Of a stretch of DNA of 64,000 bases, positions 34,703 through 48,100 are shown one piece after another (position 1 is the first letter of the stretch; each line of letters starts with the position of its first letter). The stretch is from Lineolata rhizophorae (taxonomy: Eukaryota; Ascomycota; Dothideomycetes; Lineolatales; Lineolataceae). Under the pieces are notes generated by a model, which was not told the DNA's origin, searched no databases, and worked only from the letters and a program-made list of their open reading frames with translations. Position numbers and translations under genes: made by a program. The stretch is from positions 1-64,000 of the forward strand of contig MU001712.1 in the NCBI GenBank assembly GCA_010093515.1. Reading direction: 5' to 3'.

Positions 34703-35755
34703 ATGTCGTTCCAGGACCGCGCTCAGCACCAGATCTCGCAGCTCGACAAGGAGGTAAGTCGCCACGAGCCGCCCACGCTCCGTCGTCTTCTATGTGTTCC
34801 TGCAGCCCTCCCGCGGACGCGCATCCGGCCGCGCATCCGGCCGCCCATCGTCGAGTCCCCTCGGCACGCGACCATCGCGCTCGCTCCCCTCCCGCGCCTC
34901 TGCCGGTCGCAAGCCGGATGCTGACGCCGATGCTTCGTCGCCAATCTAGCTCGGCAAGTACGAGGTGCTCAACAACTTCGAGCGCCAGACGTCGGTGCCC
35001 AAGGTCTACGTCGTCCTCGGCCTCGCCGCCCTCTATTTCTTCCTCATCTTCTTCAACATCGCTGGCGAGTTCCTCGTCAATACGGCCGGCTTTGTCCTGC
35101 CCGCCTACTACTCTCTCGAGGCCTTGTTCACCTCGCAGAAGGCCGACGATTCGCAGGTGAGTGCGGCCGATGGGCCCGGCTCCACCCCTGGCCTGGCGGG
35201 TGATTCCAGGCGTGCAATATAGCAAACAGGGCTAACGAGTGCAACAGTGGCTTACAGTATGTTTGCCGTCCTCGCCGATGTGCCACCCGAGTTACACGTG
35301 ACTAACCTTGCCGCCTAGTACTGGGTGACATATGCCTTTTTGACGTGAGTGCATCCGGAATGCGTCTGACGGTCACATAATAGATCCTTACGTATTTTAG
35401 GGTCTTTGAGAGCGCTGTCAACGCCGTTTACTGGTTCCGTACGTCGAGACAGATTGCCCCCCGGATCCTGCGACAAGTTGCTTATTCCAATCGCAGCCTT
35501 CTACTACACCTTCAAGTTTGTCCTTGTCCTCTGGATGGCCCTACCCCAGACTGCGTGAGGATAAATCCATCCCAAGTGCACACATTTAGGGCTCGATGAA
35601 CTGACTTGATGTGCTGCAGTGGAGCTCAAATCGTCTTCCGCTCGCTCCTCCAGCCGCTCTTCGCCCGCTTCTTCAACGCAAGTTCCTATTGATCGAGGCT
35701 CTTCGCCCGACCGCGCGCTAACAAAACGCAGCAGCAGAAGCCGCATACGGGCTAA
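34703..35755 (+). CDS. YOP1: Yop1/REEP (TB2/DP1/HVA22) ER membrane-shaping protein
   Basis: Eight exons: 34703-34753, 34950-35156, 35248-35256, 35319-35344, 35401-35438, 35497-35554, 35620-35677 and 35732-35755, encoding 156 residues. The order is MSFQDRAQHQISQLDKE, LNNFERQTSVPKVYVVLG, two hairpin membrane segments, QWLTYWVTYAFLTVFESAVN, VYWFPFYYTFKFVLVLWMAL and IVFRSLLQPLFARFFN (PF03134). Exon 3 is only 9 bp (Trp-Leu-Thr). The last intron would be of the GC-AG type (GCAAGT, then GCTAAC, then GCAG), leading to a short tail and TAA. Without that splice the frame stops at 35692 after three more residues plus Tyr. The protein bends ER tubules through its hairpins together with reticulons. Confidence 0.92.
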
Positions 35756-37175
35756 AGGGTTCACGACCGCGGCCAGCCATGCCGCGCGGATGCTCTTCTT
35801 GTCTCTAGCCGGCCACCGACAAGCTAGCCACCGAGCTTCCAGAGGAGTCACCCGCACAAACGTGTGCCGCCACGACCAACAATGACACTTCTCAACTCCA
35901 GCTGAATTTTTGTTTCTGATCATTTGTGGGGTCCGGAGTGTGAGTTGAGTGGATGAAGCGCTGCAACAGGTTTTTCTGTCTGGATCAACTCAACGATTGC
36001 AATGGAAACGGACGCTCGAACGGGGCAACGGCCGAAGGGGGCGAATGGGATATACTTCTGATTCTCTTCTCTTCACCGTCCGGATCTGCGACAATGGTTA
36101 CACTCTTACTATGATCGGATATTCTTTTTTGCCATGCCTTTTTGACTTTTCGGATACCGCGCCTGAGCAACTCTCTATTCAGTGTGCTTGTACGGTGTAC
36201 GGGTATTCTTGCAGCTTTGTTCGTGTTGGTGATTTGGGGAAGTCAGTTTTTGAACGGCTGGAGGTGGTAACTCTATAGAAGGAAGCGTAATGTGAGGGTT
36301 GGCTCTGTTATGCTTTTATACTTTTGCGATCCCACCCTTGCTCTCTCGCGGCTGCTTGTGATGTTTGCCTATTGCAAGCCAACTGAGTGAGTTCCAGAGC
36401 TTTCTACCAATCCCACCCGGTCAAAGGGTGGAAACTGCCCCTTTTTTTCACTGTTAACCCCTAAATCTCCCATCATTGCCTTCACGCCGAATTTCGCATT
36501 CGTCGACGATCATGTTTGTGGGGACGGGGCGGGACGGGAGGATCTTCTCGGCTCCCTTGGACTGGACACCAACGGACCAATCTCGGAATGGCACGCACGC
36601 TATGAGCCAGCCACAGTGGACTCGGTGGAGCACGGGCCAGCAAATTCAATGGCGCGCGAAGTCACCGCCCAGCCCAGGGGGTACGTGGAAACATTACTTG
36701 TTGAGCAGGATGATAGGGTTCTAATTTCAAAAGCAACTTGGATTCAAGGCTGTTCTACGAGTGCTAAGTAATATACTTTATAATCTACACCCATCGCGCA
36801 GCTGATCGAGACGAACCAACTCTGCAGACTTCCAACACGGCCAGCAAGGTCCAGGCAGAACTGCGCGGCATGTAGTGGTCCTTTCCGACTTTGTGCCCAT
36901 GGCTCCTTCCTGTTTTTGCGATCTTCCAATATCGACGCCCGGCTTCCAGTCCACGTCCAAAAGAATACAGGACAACACGCGCTCCGCCGTACTCGTCCCG
37001 CAAGATTTCAACAAAAAGAGAATGCTTTTTGCCTGGCCTATGCTCACTGCTTTGAAGAACATTTGAAACAGCTAAAAAAAAAAAATACGGCGCCTTCCAT
37101 GTCCTTCGACCCAAAGACCCTTTTTGGCACTCCAAAAACAGCTCCGTATGGCCCCCAAAAGCTCCTTTGTTCAAC
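35756..37175. other. Intergenic, 3' flanks of Yop1 and Sec61
   Basis: Several short frames without domains. An A-rich run lies at 37071-37085, just 3' of the Sec61 stop. No RNA gene recognised. Confidence 0.6.
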
Positions 37176-38985
37176 CTATCCTAACACCATGCCTTTCAAC
37201 CCGGCCATATCGCCTTCTTTGGCGGCAATTTCAAAGTACCCGTAGATAATACTACACGAGGGTTAGCACGCAACCGAGTCGCGGGAATTGTGGAATAACT
37301 CACGTCACAGCCAGCAAGATACCAGTACCGCTGCCCAGCGCACCGATCAAATCGCTCGTGACCGACAGGGCGCCAATGCAGGCGCCACCAAATGCAGCCG
37401 CCGTCGGGATGACGCGCTTGAGCTCCTTGTACATGCTCTGCTCACGGTGGCCGGCCATGACCATGCCCTGCTCCTTGAGCTGCTTGGCGACATCGCGAGG
37501 GCTGGAGCCTGACACCTCGATCCACGTCTTGGAGAAGAGCGCGCAAGCAACGAGCATGTAGGTGATGTAGACGGCCGTGTGGATGGGGTCGAGCAGGGCC
37601 TCGGTGAAGTTGAGCGGCGGGGACATATAGTAGGCGATGCCGGACGAGGCATAGAGCTGGGCGGACCCTTCGCGCGGCTCCCAGACGCCCATGAGACGCA
37701 CGAGCAGGTTGTCGCTGAAGCGGCTGTACAGCATTTGACTGACGAGGAAGATGTTGGACGATAGGGCGCTCTGCAGCATGATGGGCATGTTGGACGTGTA
37801 GAAGAGGCGGACCGGGTAGCTGCCGCGCATGCCACGCTGACGCGAGCTCTTGACGGGGATTTCGACGCGGAATCCTTGCAGGTAGATGACGGCCGCAAAG
37901 ACGAGCATCGTGGCAAGTAGGTTCATGATGTTGGGCAGGTTCTGGCGGTAAAAGGCTTCGCGAAGCGCCAATTGCTTGTTGTCCCAAGTGATCAAAAGGT
38001 GGAAGAGGGCGATGACGGCACCCTCGAACTCGGGACCACGGCCAGTGTTAATGGTCGTGGGCGAGAAAGCCTTCCAGATGATGGACTCGCAGATGTTGGT
38101 CGCGATGAAGAGCGAGATGCCGCTGCCGAGGCCATAGCCCTTTTGGAGCAGTTCGTCTAGTAGGATGACAATCAGGCCAGCAACCACGAGTTGGACAACG
38201 AGCAGAACGCAAACGCCCGCGCCAAGGTCGGAAGGCAGGCCGTAGAGGCCGGTCAGGACGTAGACGCAAGCCTGACCGAAAGATAGGATGATAGCAAGAA
38301 CTACACGGATGTTAGACGCCGTTACTCAGTGTGATCGTTTGGTAAGAACGTACGCTTCTGGGCGGTCTGGTAGAGTTCGCGGTCGGTCTTGAGGTCGAGG
38401 TTGACGTCGATGAGATGCGTACCGGCGAGAAGCTACATCTACATGTCAGACTGAAGGCGATCTAGCCACAATTGCCCACTACTCGTCAGCCCTACCTGGA
38501 AGACCATGCCCGAAGAGATGATGGGAGTAATCCCCAGCTCCATTAACGTTCCCCGGTTGCTAGCCAGCATCATGCGCAGCCAGTAGAGCGGGTCGGAGGT
38601 GTCGGAAGAAACGATGCCGTAGAGGGGCATCTGGCTCATAACCAGGAAGATCAGGAGTGTCACCTAGGCGCAATTCGGGGCATCAGCATCGTGTTGTCAA
38701 TTAGAAGCCATGCGTAGCTCCGTTGAAGCTACACAAAGCTCGCAGCACCCTGCGGGGCAACGCGCCTGGCGACATACTCCTGTCCACATCATGCGCTGGT
38801 TGAAAGGGGTCCTAGTCTCCGGCGCGGCCACCTCTGGGAGGAGGGGCGTGAAGGGCTTGATGAGGTCGAGAAAGCGTACTGGCCACGGCAGAGGTCATGT
38901 TAGCGGCAATCGCAGGTAGGGCGGGGAATGCAACAAGTTGCCCGGTGGAACCTGCGCCAGGTGTTGAAAACTCACGGCCGCTCAT
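37176..38985 (-). CDS. SEC61: Sec61 translocon alpha subunit
   Basis: Six exons (38985-38976, 38878-38778, 38663-38496, 38432-38354, 38300-37304, 37251-37176) encode 476 residues, the normal family length. It starts [20 protein letters not shown]. Further family stretches are [38 protein letters not shown], the lateral-gate and plug-region helices, [20 protein letters not shown] and the ribosome-contacting loop [20 protein letters not shown] (PF00344). The first coding exon is only 10 bp. It forms the protein-conducting channel of the ER with Sss1 and Sbh1. It is head-to-head with Sec8 across 545 bp. Confidence 0.97.
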
Positions 38986-39530
38986 GATGGAAGCTCTCCG
39001 TCGGCGACGGTGAGAAAATTAAACGAAACAACAAATAGCAAAGGAGTGAAAAGAAAAGGGCCGAGAAGGAGAGAGAGCCGCGCCGGCCGACCGAGATGAG
39101 CAGAGGAAACGGAGCGAGCAGAGCTGCGTGATGCGGAAAAGGTTTGGGCGTAGCGGAGCGGCTGGGAGGGAGGGAAATATTGGCGTTTGGCTGCCCCAGA
39201 GCGTCGCGGTCAATGTGTCCTGAACCCTCTCTTGGCGCGGATCTGCACGTGACCGCGAGCTACCAGCTCCTGCGGCTTCCTGCCACGAGAAGCCCTCCGA
39301 CTGCCGCACCTGTCGCGACCCCTCTCATGCGCGCGCCGAAACACGCACGACACAATGTCCTCGCGGCTTCCTCTCTCTTTGCCACCTCTCTTTCAATGAG
39401 CACTGCACTCTCCTCGCGACTGACCACGCCATGATCCTCCCCCAATCGCCCAGACCCTCACCTCGACCACCTCGGAGCTCCCCGTGCTCTTGAGTTCGAA
39501 CAGCGCATACCCGTAGCACCCTCTACCGCG
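38986..39530. promoter_or_regulatory. Shared divergent promoter of Sec61 and Sec8
   Basis: 545 bp between the two start codons, pyrimidine-rich toward Sec8 with CTCTCTTTG-type tracts, and purine-rich toward Sec61, i.e. pyrimidine-rich on its sense strand. No TATA box is evident. Co-regulation is an inference from layout. Confidence 0.5.
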
Positions 39531-42500
39531 ATGTCGTGGAACAGCTCGCTGCGCAATGGCTATGGTGGCGGGTACGACCGCGGCTACGACAGTAGTCCCG
39601 GCCGTGACCGGAGCGCCGACAGTCGCGGTCCTCCGGGCGGAGGAGGCGGCCGAAGTCGCCGGGCGGGCGGATATGGGGGCCTAGGAGGTGGACCGGAACA
39701 GACGGGCGACTACTATGAAGAACAACCGCGGGGCGTACCCAGGCCGAACAGCTTGGAACGGAGATCGGCGAAGAGGCGGAGCGGTGACAGGCACTATGAC
39801 CCGAGCCGGAGTAAGAGCGGGCCGAGGGGCGGCAGATTTGGAGATGGGAGTAGGCAGATTGACGGTCAGTAAAAATTGGACGTTATCTGGACGATGAACA
39901 TCGAAATGGTTGCCGGAGTCTGAAAAGAAAGGTGGCTAACGCGTCCGCAATAGAGGTCCTCGACTACATCTCGCAGAACTGGAGTTTTATGACCGACGAA
40001 AATTGCATTCCTATTCAGGTGGCCTTGAAGCTGCTCGACTCGAGTTCGCTCGGCCTCGCGACGCGCTACGACCAATTTCAGGACACCAACGACCAGCTTC
40101 AGAACGCGCTCAAGGCAATTGTCAACGGTAAGGGCCCGGATCGAATGGATCGTGCGAGGTCTGTCTACTGAGTCTATGATCCAACAGAGCACCATCAAGG
40201 CTTCAATAGTTCTATTGGGACGTTTCACAAAATTCAGAGTAGCCTTCAAGGGTCTCAGAATCGCGTCCGAGCCTTGAGAGATTCTCTAATCCGCGCGAAA
40301 CTTAACCTGTCCGCTACGAGGCCTGAACTAAAGGAGTATGCGGTCGAGTCTCAAAACTACGACGACATGCTCCAGCTCCTCGGCGCGATCGAGCAGCTGC
40401 AGCTAATACCAGAGAAGTTAGAGGCTAGAATTTCTGAAAAACGCTTTATTACAGCCGTGGACATTCTGCAGGACGCCCTGAAGATGATACGCAGGACTGA
40501 TATGGAAAGTATTGGCGCTCTAAGTGACCTAAGGGTTTATTTGAGCAATCAGGAACATGTACGACTAAATCGTGACCAACCTCATTGCTTGTCTCGGCGC
40601 TAACGTTCATCAGTCCCTGACGGATATCTTGATCGAGGAGCTACACAGTCACCTGTACCTAAAGTCACCTTACTGTGAAGACAGATGGAAAATCTACGCT
40701 CAAAACCAGGCCAAAGTCACTGCAGCAGACGGTAGCACAACTGCGATAGATATACGTGGACGAGCGCTGGACAGGTTTCTTAATGCTCTCGATACTTCTA
40801 CGCCTCTGACAGACGACGCCTCCCGTAATCCCGAAGCCAACACGTTTGAGTACATCCATCTCCTCATCGAAGCCCTCAACAACATGGGCAGGCTCGACGC
40901 CGCCGTTGACACCATCGAACAGCGGCTTCCGGTGGAGCTCTTTCGCGTAGTCGAAAAGTCGAACATCGAGGTCGACCAGCGGCACCCGAGTGTGCTGCGC
41001 AGCTATGCAAAGGGCCAGAAGCCAACAGCACGACCTGTAGATGCAGCGATGAACCAAAGCGATGAAGCGCGGGGTGCCATTCTGCAGGACCTGCTCTGGA
41101 CTCTTTACGCTCGATTTGAGGCGATTGCCGAAGGTCATCGAGTAGTATACGAGGTAGTAGCGGGCATCACAAAGCGCGAAGGGCTACGTGATGCGGCACA
41201 CCTAACAGGCGGATTCAAGGAGCTGTGGAAGCTGTACCAGAGCGAGATGCGCTCGCTACTCCACGATTATTTAGCAACAGACAGCGATACGGTCTATGGA
41301 AGCGCGCAGAAGCAAAAGGGGACGGGCAGCATTTTCCGGAAAACGCCGCGAGATAAGAACAAGGTATGCATTTAGTCTAGGGTATAATCGACTTTAAGGC
41401 TAACAACTCCATAAAGCCCTTGTTTAAGCTCAAAGACATGGACACAAAGTCGCCCGAGCTAAGCACGGAGCGCGATGATCTCGAGTTCATTCTCAAGTCG
41501 TCTGTGCCGGGTCTTGTGTCCGACTCGAGGCGAGCCGAGAGCACCTTGCAGCCCAATTCAAGCTTCAACCAGGATGGTAGTGCCACGGGCCACAAGTTGC
41601 TTATCGAACCTAGCGTGTTCAACATGGGTGTTTTGCTACCTCCGTCACTAGCCTTTTTGACTCGCCTGAAGGAAGTGGTCCCGCGTGGCACAACTTCGGA
41701 CATCGTCATGAGTACACTGACGTCGTTTTTGGATGACTTTCTGGTCAATGTATTTCATCCACAGTTGGACGAAACTCTGATGGAGTTGTGCGTCCGGACG
41801 TTCATTGAGGTGGATGCGTTTCAGCAGGACTCGCAGTGGCAAGCGCGCTCACAGAAACCTATTTTCAAGGTCTTTCGTACTTGTCAAATATTAGCTAGAT
41901 TGAGGCTGACGCTACATTCCAGGGTACTGCCAAGTTCTTCGCTCTTATCACGGCGTTTTGCAAACTGCTGGATAACCTACCTCATGACCAAGTGTTCAGC
42001 CAGCTTGTCATTTCACAGATGGTGACGTATTTTGAGAAGTGCCAAGGGTGGTACAAAGGTTGGCCACAACCCTTAATCTTCACGGCATGAACTCTCACCA
42101 CTAATTCAAATTACAGCTCTTGTCAGCCGTGCTCAACAGTCCAGGGAGAACAACCGCCGTCTCAAAGCGGCAGCGGCGTTCTCGGAAGACGAAGATTTAC
42201 TAAGTGCCCTCGTTGCTAGGTCAAAACCAGATGCTAACATCCAACAATGTGTGGATAAGGAGAACGCCATACTCATCACGAAAGCGCAAGAGCAGTTGCT
42301 TGAAGAAGCCGATTTGTTGTCCGATAAGAAGAGCATTACAAGCCTGTGCCTTTTATACACGAGCATGAAGTGGCTTGCCAGCAAAATTGGACATCTTCGC
42401 TACATCAGCGATAGAGCAGTCGATTCGTCTCGGAGAAAAGGCCGGCAAAATCAACAGCAGCGACGGTGGACTATGGTCGTTTCCACTGGCCAACAGACGA

Positions 42501-43253
42501 CGATGGAGCGTGTCTACCTGCCATTGAATCAAGAGACAGCCCTGTATGGCCTTTGCCCTACTCTAAACGAACTCTCCGCTGACTTCTGCGTCTAGCGAAT
42601 TTGATGGCGTCGTCGACCGCTACAACAAGCTTGCCGACACAGTTCTCAATACCCTTCACTTCGAAGTCCGCTGTGAGATTTCGCACTACGTGAGCCGGGC
42701 CTTCCAGCCGCCCTTCTACCTCGAACACGCCTTCACAGAGCCTGACGCGGACGTCGTGACGCTCAATACGTCGCTCGTTAGCTTTGAAGAAGTCGCCACC
42801 GCGCACTTGCGAACCCGGGAGCACGACTTCATCACCACCGGCCTCGGCCGTCTGACGGATGCGCTCGTGCTCAGTCTCGCAACACGTGGCATCACAGAAA
42901 TGAATGAGGCGGGCGCTGGCCGCGCGCAGTTAGATATCTTGGTCCTCCAGCAGAACCTCAAGACAATGGAGCCGCCGGCGCTGCTAGTGCGCAGCTCGCG
43001 GTTCTTCGATCTATTTGGTCAGGGCGCCGAGACTGTGGTAATGCGGGTGAAAGATGCGAAGGCGAGGGGGAAGGTGGAGGAAGAACTAGGGCTAGGATAT
43101 GACGAGTTGAAAGTATTAGTAGAACTGTGCTATTCGGAGGCACTGAAGAGTCCGCGAAGGGATATTGCGGAGAAGGCAAAGCGGAACATGGATGAGCAGT
43201 TGCTGGCATTGAGCGAGTGTCTGTGGCAAGAAAGCGGGCCTGATGAGGGATAA
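39531..43253 (+). CDS. SEC8: Exocyst complex component Sec8
   Basis: Eight exons (39531-39864, 39954-40127, 40188-40558, 40614-41363, 41417-41869, 41923-42058, 42117-42543, 42596-43253) join in phase to 1100 residues. The first about 110 residues are Gly/Arg-rich and disordered, unlike the conserved rest. The Sec8 domain (PF04048) begins at VLDYISQNWSFMTDENCIP and includes NSSIGTFHKIQSSLQGSQNR, YDDMLQLLGAIEQLQLIPEK and LRVYLSNQEHSLTDILIEEL, all diagnostic. The remainder is the helical rod of exocyst subunits. Sec8 helps tether secretory vesicles to the plasma membrane at growing hyphal tips and septa. Introns are 52-89 bp with clear CTAAC-type branch sites. Confidence 0.95.
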
Positions 43254-43609
43254 GTGAGCGCGCTTGAGTGGATGAGACTTGTTGCAATGTCGCAGGCGTA
43301 CCGGGGATAGGGTAACATGGTGTTTGGATGCGCGTTGCATGCTTGTCAATATGCATTGCTTGCGCCGTCATTGTGGTTGTTAGTATGACTTCAGAATTTG
43401 TCAAATGCGGTATGTTTGAATAAAGCATTATCGAGCTTGTTAACGTTGGGAAGTACACTGTTTTTGGTTAGGAGCGAAGCATCTCGGTAGCGAGTACAGT
43501 GCCCACCCCTAGAAATTCGTATATGACGATTTAAAGATCCAGGAACATCTCTCATCAAGCATCCATCGCCACCCAACACGTAAGAAAGACGGTGGAGAAG
43601 ATTTAGCTG
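43254..43609. other. Intergenic 3' of Sec8
   Basis: No gene seen. It holds the convergent 3' ends of Sec8 and the small membrane protein. Confidence 0.55.
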
Positions 43610-44014
43610 TCAAATTGAACTATTGTAACGAGGTGTTGGGTAACAAACGATTGGAAGGCTTCGAGTCCCCCGCAACGCTGTCATTCCCTCCAGCATACGA
43701 CCCGTCAACATTTGACGATCTATCCAGAACATGACATTCCCCAAGATTCGGCTATACGTTTAGCCTGTGCTATCCGTTAGAAGAGTGCCATTTGCGGAGC
43801 ATAGTTCGGCTTCTGCCATACTCACCTCTGCCGCCAAACCAAGTATAATTGCAGCACAGTTGCAATTCCGAGGAACGCCTGAATAATCCCAAAAACCAAC
43901 GATATGATAGCTTCAACAGAAAACAGCTCTTTGTACTTGTTAGTACCTTGGGGCATTCATAAGGGCCGGCAATCACAAACCGTCTGGCCGTGGCTCGGGC
44001 CCCATGTTGGTCAT
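43610..44014 (-). CDS. Small spliced membrane protein, hypothetical (92 residues)
   Basis: Not visible as one frame. Exons 44014-43981, 43928-43826 and 43751-43610 join in phase across introns of 52 and 74 bp. The first has a TACTAAC branch site and the second a GTGAGT donor and CGTATAG acceptor. The product starts MTNMGPEPRPDE, has one long hydrophobic helix (AIISLVFGIIQAFLGIATVL) and ends with a basic polar tail. The coding potential rests on the good splice signals and the clean helix. I recognise no family. Its N-terminus is short, so it is probably a tail- or signal-anchored protein. Confidence 0.42.
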
Positions 44015-45135
44015 GTGATGAAAGGAGTCTGGAATACACCGCCTCGGATTGGACTTGATGTTTGTCTCTGCATGACTTGGAAGTTGGGAGATGTCCGTTC
44101 AAATACCACTCGGTCTAAACACATTCTGCGTTCCCTTATTATGGCGGACTGGATAGAAAAAGATGTCGACGAAGAAATTATAGGTAGATCTCTATCAGTT
44201 AAGCTATTCTCCTTTGCCAAGTTATAAAGCATCCTTAATTTGTCCTAATTTGGAACAACTAGTTTGGCGGATATTCTGCGTTCTTGCACTGTGGCGGGTG
44301 CATTACTACATACTGAGATGAGTGGCGCCGACCGTGCTGCGGTGCGTGGTAGGGCCCCCTTGTAAATCCTTCCTCGTGCATCCTCGGACCGGTCTCGAGC
44401 CTCAGCAATGCTGGCTTGGGGATCTCGTCATCCTATCACGGGAACGCAGATGTTCGATCCTGTAATAGTCGGAAAGATCTTGAATGGAATGAGCGGCGGG
44501 CGGCTCGTGTTGGGGCCGTTCGGGGCTCTGCAAAACAGCTCGGGCTGTTTCCTTCTGAAACAGGGGGCCGGTGAACGATTGGCTCTCGAATATCTGCGTT
44601 TGTTGCCTCGTTGCCTACCTGGTAGGAAGCCTAACCGAAAATCCATGGGCTACCTTATCAAAATTGAATAGTCTGAACTATCGGTTCGTCTCACCGGAAG
44701 TCCCAACACAAAGCCCAGCCCAGGCATAGATGGTTCCAGAACCAGAACCGCTGTGGGCTTTCATTACTATTTCCAGAATGCTGGAGCAAGCAGCCTTGCG
44801 AAGAAAAGGTAGCGCGGAAAATGACGGCAACTTAAAAGCTCGGGCCACCCCTGAGAGCTCAATCAGCCACTCGTCTGGCAACTTTTCAGCTTGCCTGTCA
44901 TTCCATATATGCAGGAGTGCGTCCACCTGCGTTACACTTCTCGACGCTAGCTTGTCACCTCTGGATGTGCGTTATCATTCGTAAGTCATCGAGATAAGTA
45001 TTGGCCCATTCACCATGAGACGCTAAAAGAGCCGGCTGAGTTTGTTGTTCTCAGCAGCATTTGCAGGCATCCACAGTCGGAACAGCCTACTATACTGTCA
45101 AGGCAACTTTCTGGCCCATACAGCGGAAGTCAGAA
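44015..45135. other. Intergenic before the LRR-ankyrin gene
   Basis: Scattered short frames (for example 44408-44671) without domains. No tRNA, although GTTCGATCC occurs near 44453; no matching A box or cloverleaf was found. Confidence 0.5.
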
Positions 45136-48100
45136 ATGATGAACTGTCCAAGCGGAGAGCTCGCGACACGACGGCGCGGCAGACCTACGAAGCATCAGTG
45201 GACTGGACCCAGAATTCGGAATCTTCTAAGGCTTTACCTCGCTACTGATTTGCCTGTCAACGACATAATCAGAGTTATCGGTGAGCCTGATGGTTTTGAT
45301 CCGCCGTGAGTTTACCAATATCAAAACCACATCTTTCTCTCGCCTTAATTCAGCGCAGGATACGGTTGGTTCAGTACGTTCTTCATGCTTTATTAGCAAA
45401 TTCATCCAAAAATACACCACCTAGTTCATATTACACGGTTGGACGTGGTTCTAGAGGCAAACCAGGCAGAGTAAAAAAGTCTTACGAGGTCGACCGCCCA
45501 AGAGGGATCTCGAGGCAACGCATTGGATTTCTTAGGCAGCTGAAGCACAACGGATTGTCCCGGCACTCTTGTAAAGACACCCCTCAACCAGGCCTAAGTC
45601 CAAGAGATGTTTCCATACTTGGAACCAGAGCCTGCGTTACCGAAAACGACTGCGTGACCCCGCAGCCACTGGCGCTCCACAGAGCAAGACAATTGTACTA
45701 CGAGGCGGTACAAAGGTCGGAAGCGACGGGATTGTTCTCTATCGCTGCTACAGAGCTCTGCCGCAACTCGCCATCAGTTCTCCCGTTTCTCGTGGACATT
45801 ATACAGCAAGATGTGCAACGCTTCACTATGGCACATTGTTCGATTAGAAGAATTCCAGAGTCAATTTGTTTATGTTCTCGGCTCAGATCTCTCGATTTGC
45901 GGGCAAACAACCTTGATCTGTTTCCTGAGTCTTTACTGGAAATCGAGGGCTTGGAGTCACTCTATCTAAGTCGCAACTCTATTCGTACGCTTCCGGAATC
46001 TATCCAGAGGCTTTCACGCCTTCGATATCTGAGTGTGAAACGGAATTTTATTCGAGAACTCCCGCTGTCAATCGGTTTCATGGCTTCGCTCGACACTTTG
46101 AGGTTTGGTCATAACCCGATTGTATGCTCGAGGAGTCGATTTAAGACAGCCTTGAAAGGTATCCGCACGAAGTTGGAAATGATCAAACCAACTCCATCAA
46201 GGCGCGAAATGTCAAAAGTCTTTACTTATCGAATCAAGGAGGTGCTTCAAACTGCCGATGTGACATTTTTTTTGCCGGAAACTTCAGAAAGACCTACGGG
46301 TGGCGAATCACTCGTGGCGGAGCAAGATCAGAGGAAGCCCACCGGGGATTCAAGCAATCTGCACGCTGCAGACGAGACGTTTCCAATGGATGATGACCTT
46401 TTTGACTGGCCACTCCCACCTACAACAAGTGACGAGAACAGCAGCCTCGCCTCACCTTTCGGGCACTCCGTTGCAGATGTGCAGGATCGCAGGGACGTGC
46501 AATGCGACTCCTTGATCATTGACGAAACCCCGCAAGAGTGCAATGAGGACAAAGCGGACTTCCTGGGCGAAAATACCAGCGCAGGATCTGTCTCTCAGGC
46601 CGACGACAGCTTCGACCGGAACAAAAGTTCAAGGGATGTTTTCTTAGCGCAACTTCCGCAGAAACGTACACCATCAGAAATCGCAGAGACAAGGAGCATT
46701 TTGAGCGGCAAAGGCTCAAGTCAAGGCATCGCTTCTACCAGAGCGTCAACTGTGAGCAGCTGGACAGCAACAATCACAACAAGGTCCTGGCGGGGATCTG
46801 TATCCACACGCAGCAGGAGCACATTACTTGGCGAGCCTTCTGTGGCCCAGAACTGGGAATTGAACGACACCCTTGTCGCAGACTGTTGTGGGTTGACCTC
46901 TTTCTGCGCGCATAGGTCGCTCGGCATAGCAATTGAAAACGGGTGGCCGACTCTTCAACTTAGCCGACATGAGAGAACTAGTACGGATAGGTTCGGCAAC
47001 AGCGTTTTGCATATTGCTGCACGACAAGGAGCCAGTTTCCGTCTGTTGCTCAACATCATTTCCCAGATTCCGAATATAAATGTCAGAAACAAGGAGCAGC
47101 AAACTTTTCTTCATGTTTTCGTCCCTAATCTTTCGACATCTCGATCGAAGCCATCAGACTTTGCCTCATTCCTCGACACGCTTCGAAGCATGAGGTTTGA
47201 TTTGATTGCACGAGACGCCCAAGGCCTTACCTTTGCCGACCGGCTCACAATGCGTCCGGAATTCACCGAGGCCCTCGTCGCCGGCCTATTCGAAACGGAC
47301 AGATTCGAGCGGTGGGTTGCCGAACTCTTTAGATATCGAGACGCCAAAGGGGACTTCCTCTCGACCAGGATATTGGCCAAAAAATCCGAGGCGAAGCAGA
47401 AGCTTTTAATGTTCAGTTTGTATACTTCGCTCTGGGAGACCTGGGACCGCATCCTCAACCGCTATTGTCCTAACTACAGTCGAACCGGTCGTGGTTATCA
47501 CTCCCTTGAGCTTTTGGACGTGTCCACGACAGTGTACGCCATATCCTCGATAGAGGGAAGCGCCAGGTTTCTCAATTTCTGGCATGATCCCTCTTACTGT
47601 GTGATCGACAGGGTCGCTCGAGAGTCGCCTCTCGATTATGAAGACGAACACGGCCGCAACCCCCTCCATCAAGTATGCTTTTGGTTTGGCAAGTACAAGA
47701 TCTGGGCAATTGTCAAGCATTCGCAGATCACCGATAGGTTCGAGTCGGCTCTCGACTGCCTCAAGCATATCCAGCGGCAATACGGGTACGAGGTCGACAT
47801 CAACAGATACGACATCTACGGTCAAACCCCGCTCATGACCATGGTGAAGAGCTTGGCGAACTCGACTTGTTCGGACGAAGAGGTCGCCGACATTATCAAT
47901 TTCTTTTGCGACAACGGCGCTTACATCTACCTGCGAGACCGCAACGGCAACACGGCGCTGTCGATTGCTGCACATCTCGGAGTGAGGGAGGCCGTGCGCA
48001 TATTGATCGAGAGAGGCGCGGATGTCAACACAAAGAACGACGACGGCCTTACCCCCTTGGATCGAGCCAAAGAGGCGTATATATCATGCCCGAGGCGACA

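Noticed and set aside
37347-37987. Frames of 189 and 181 codons inside Sec61
   Set aside because: Out-of-frame shadows of the Sec61 coding exon.
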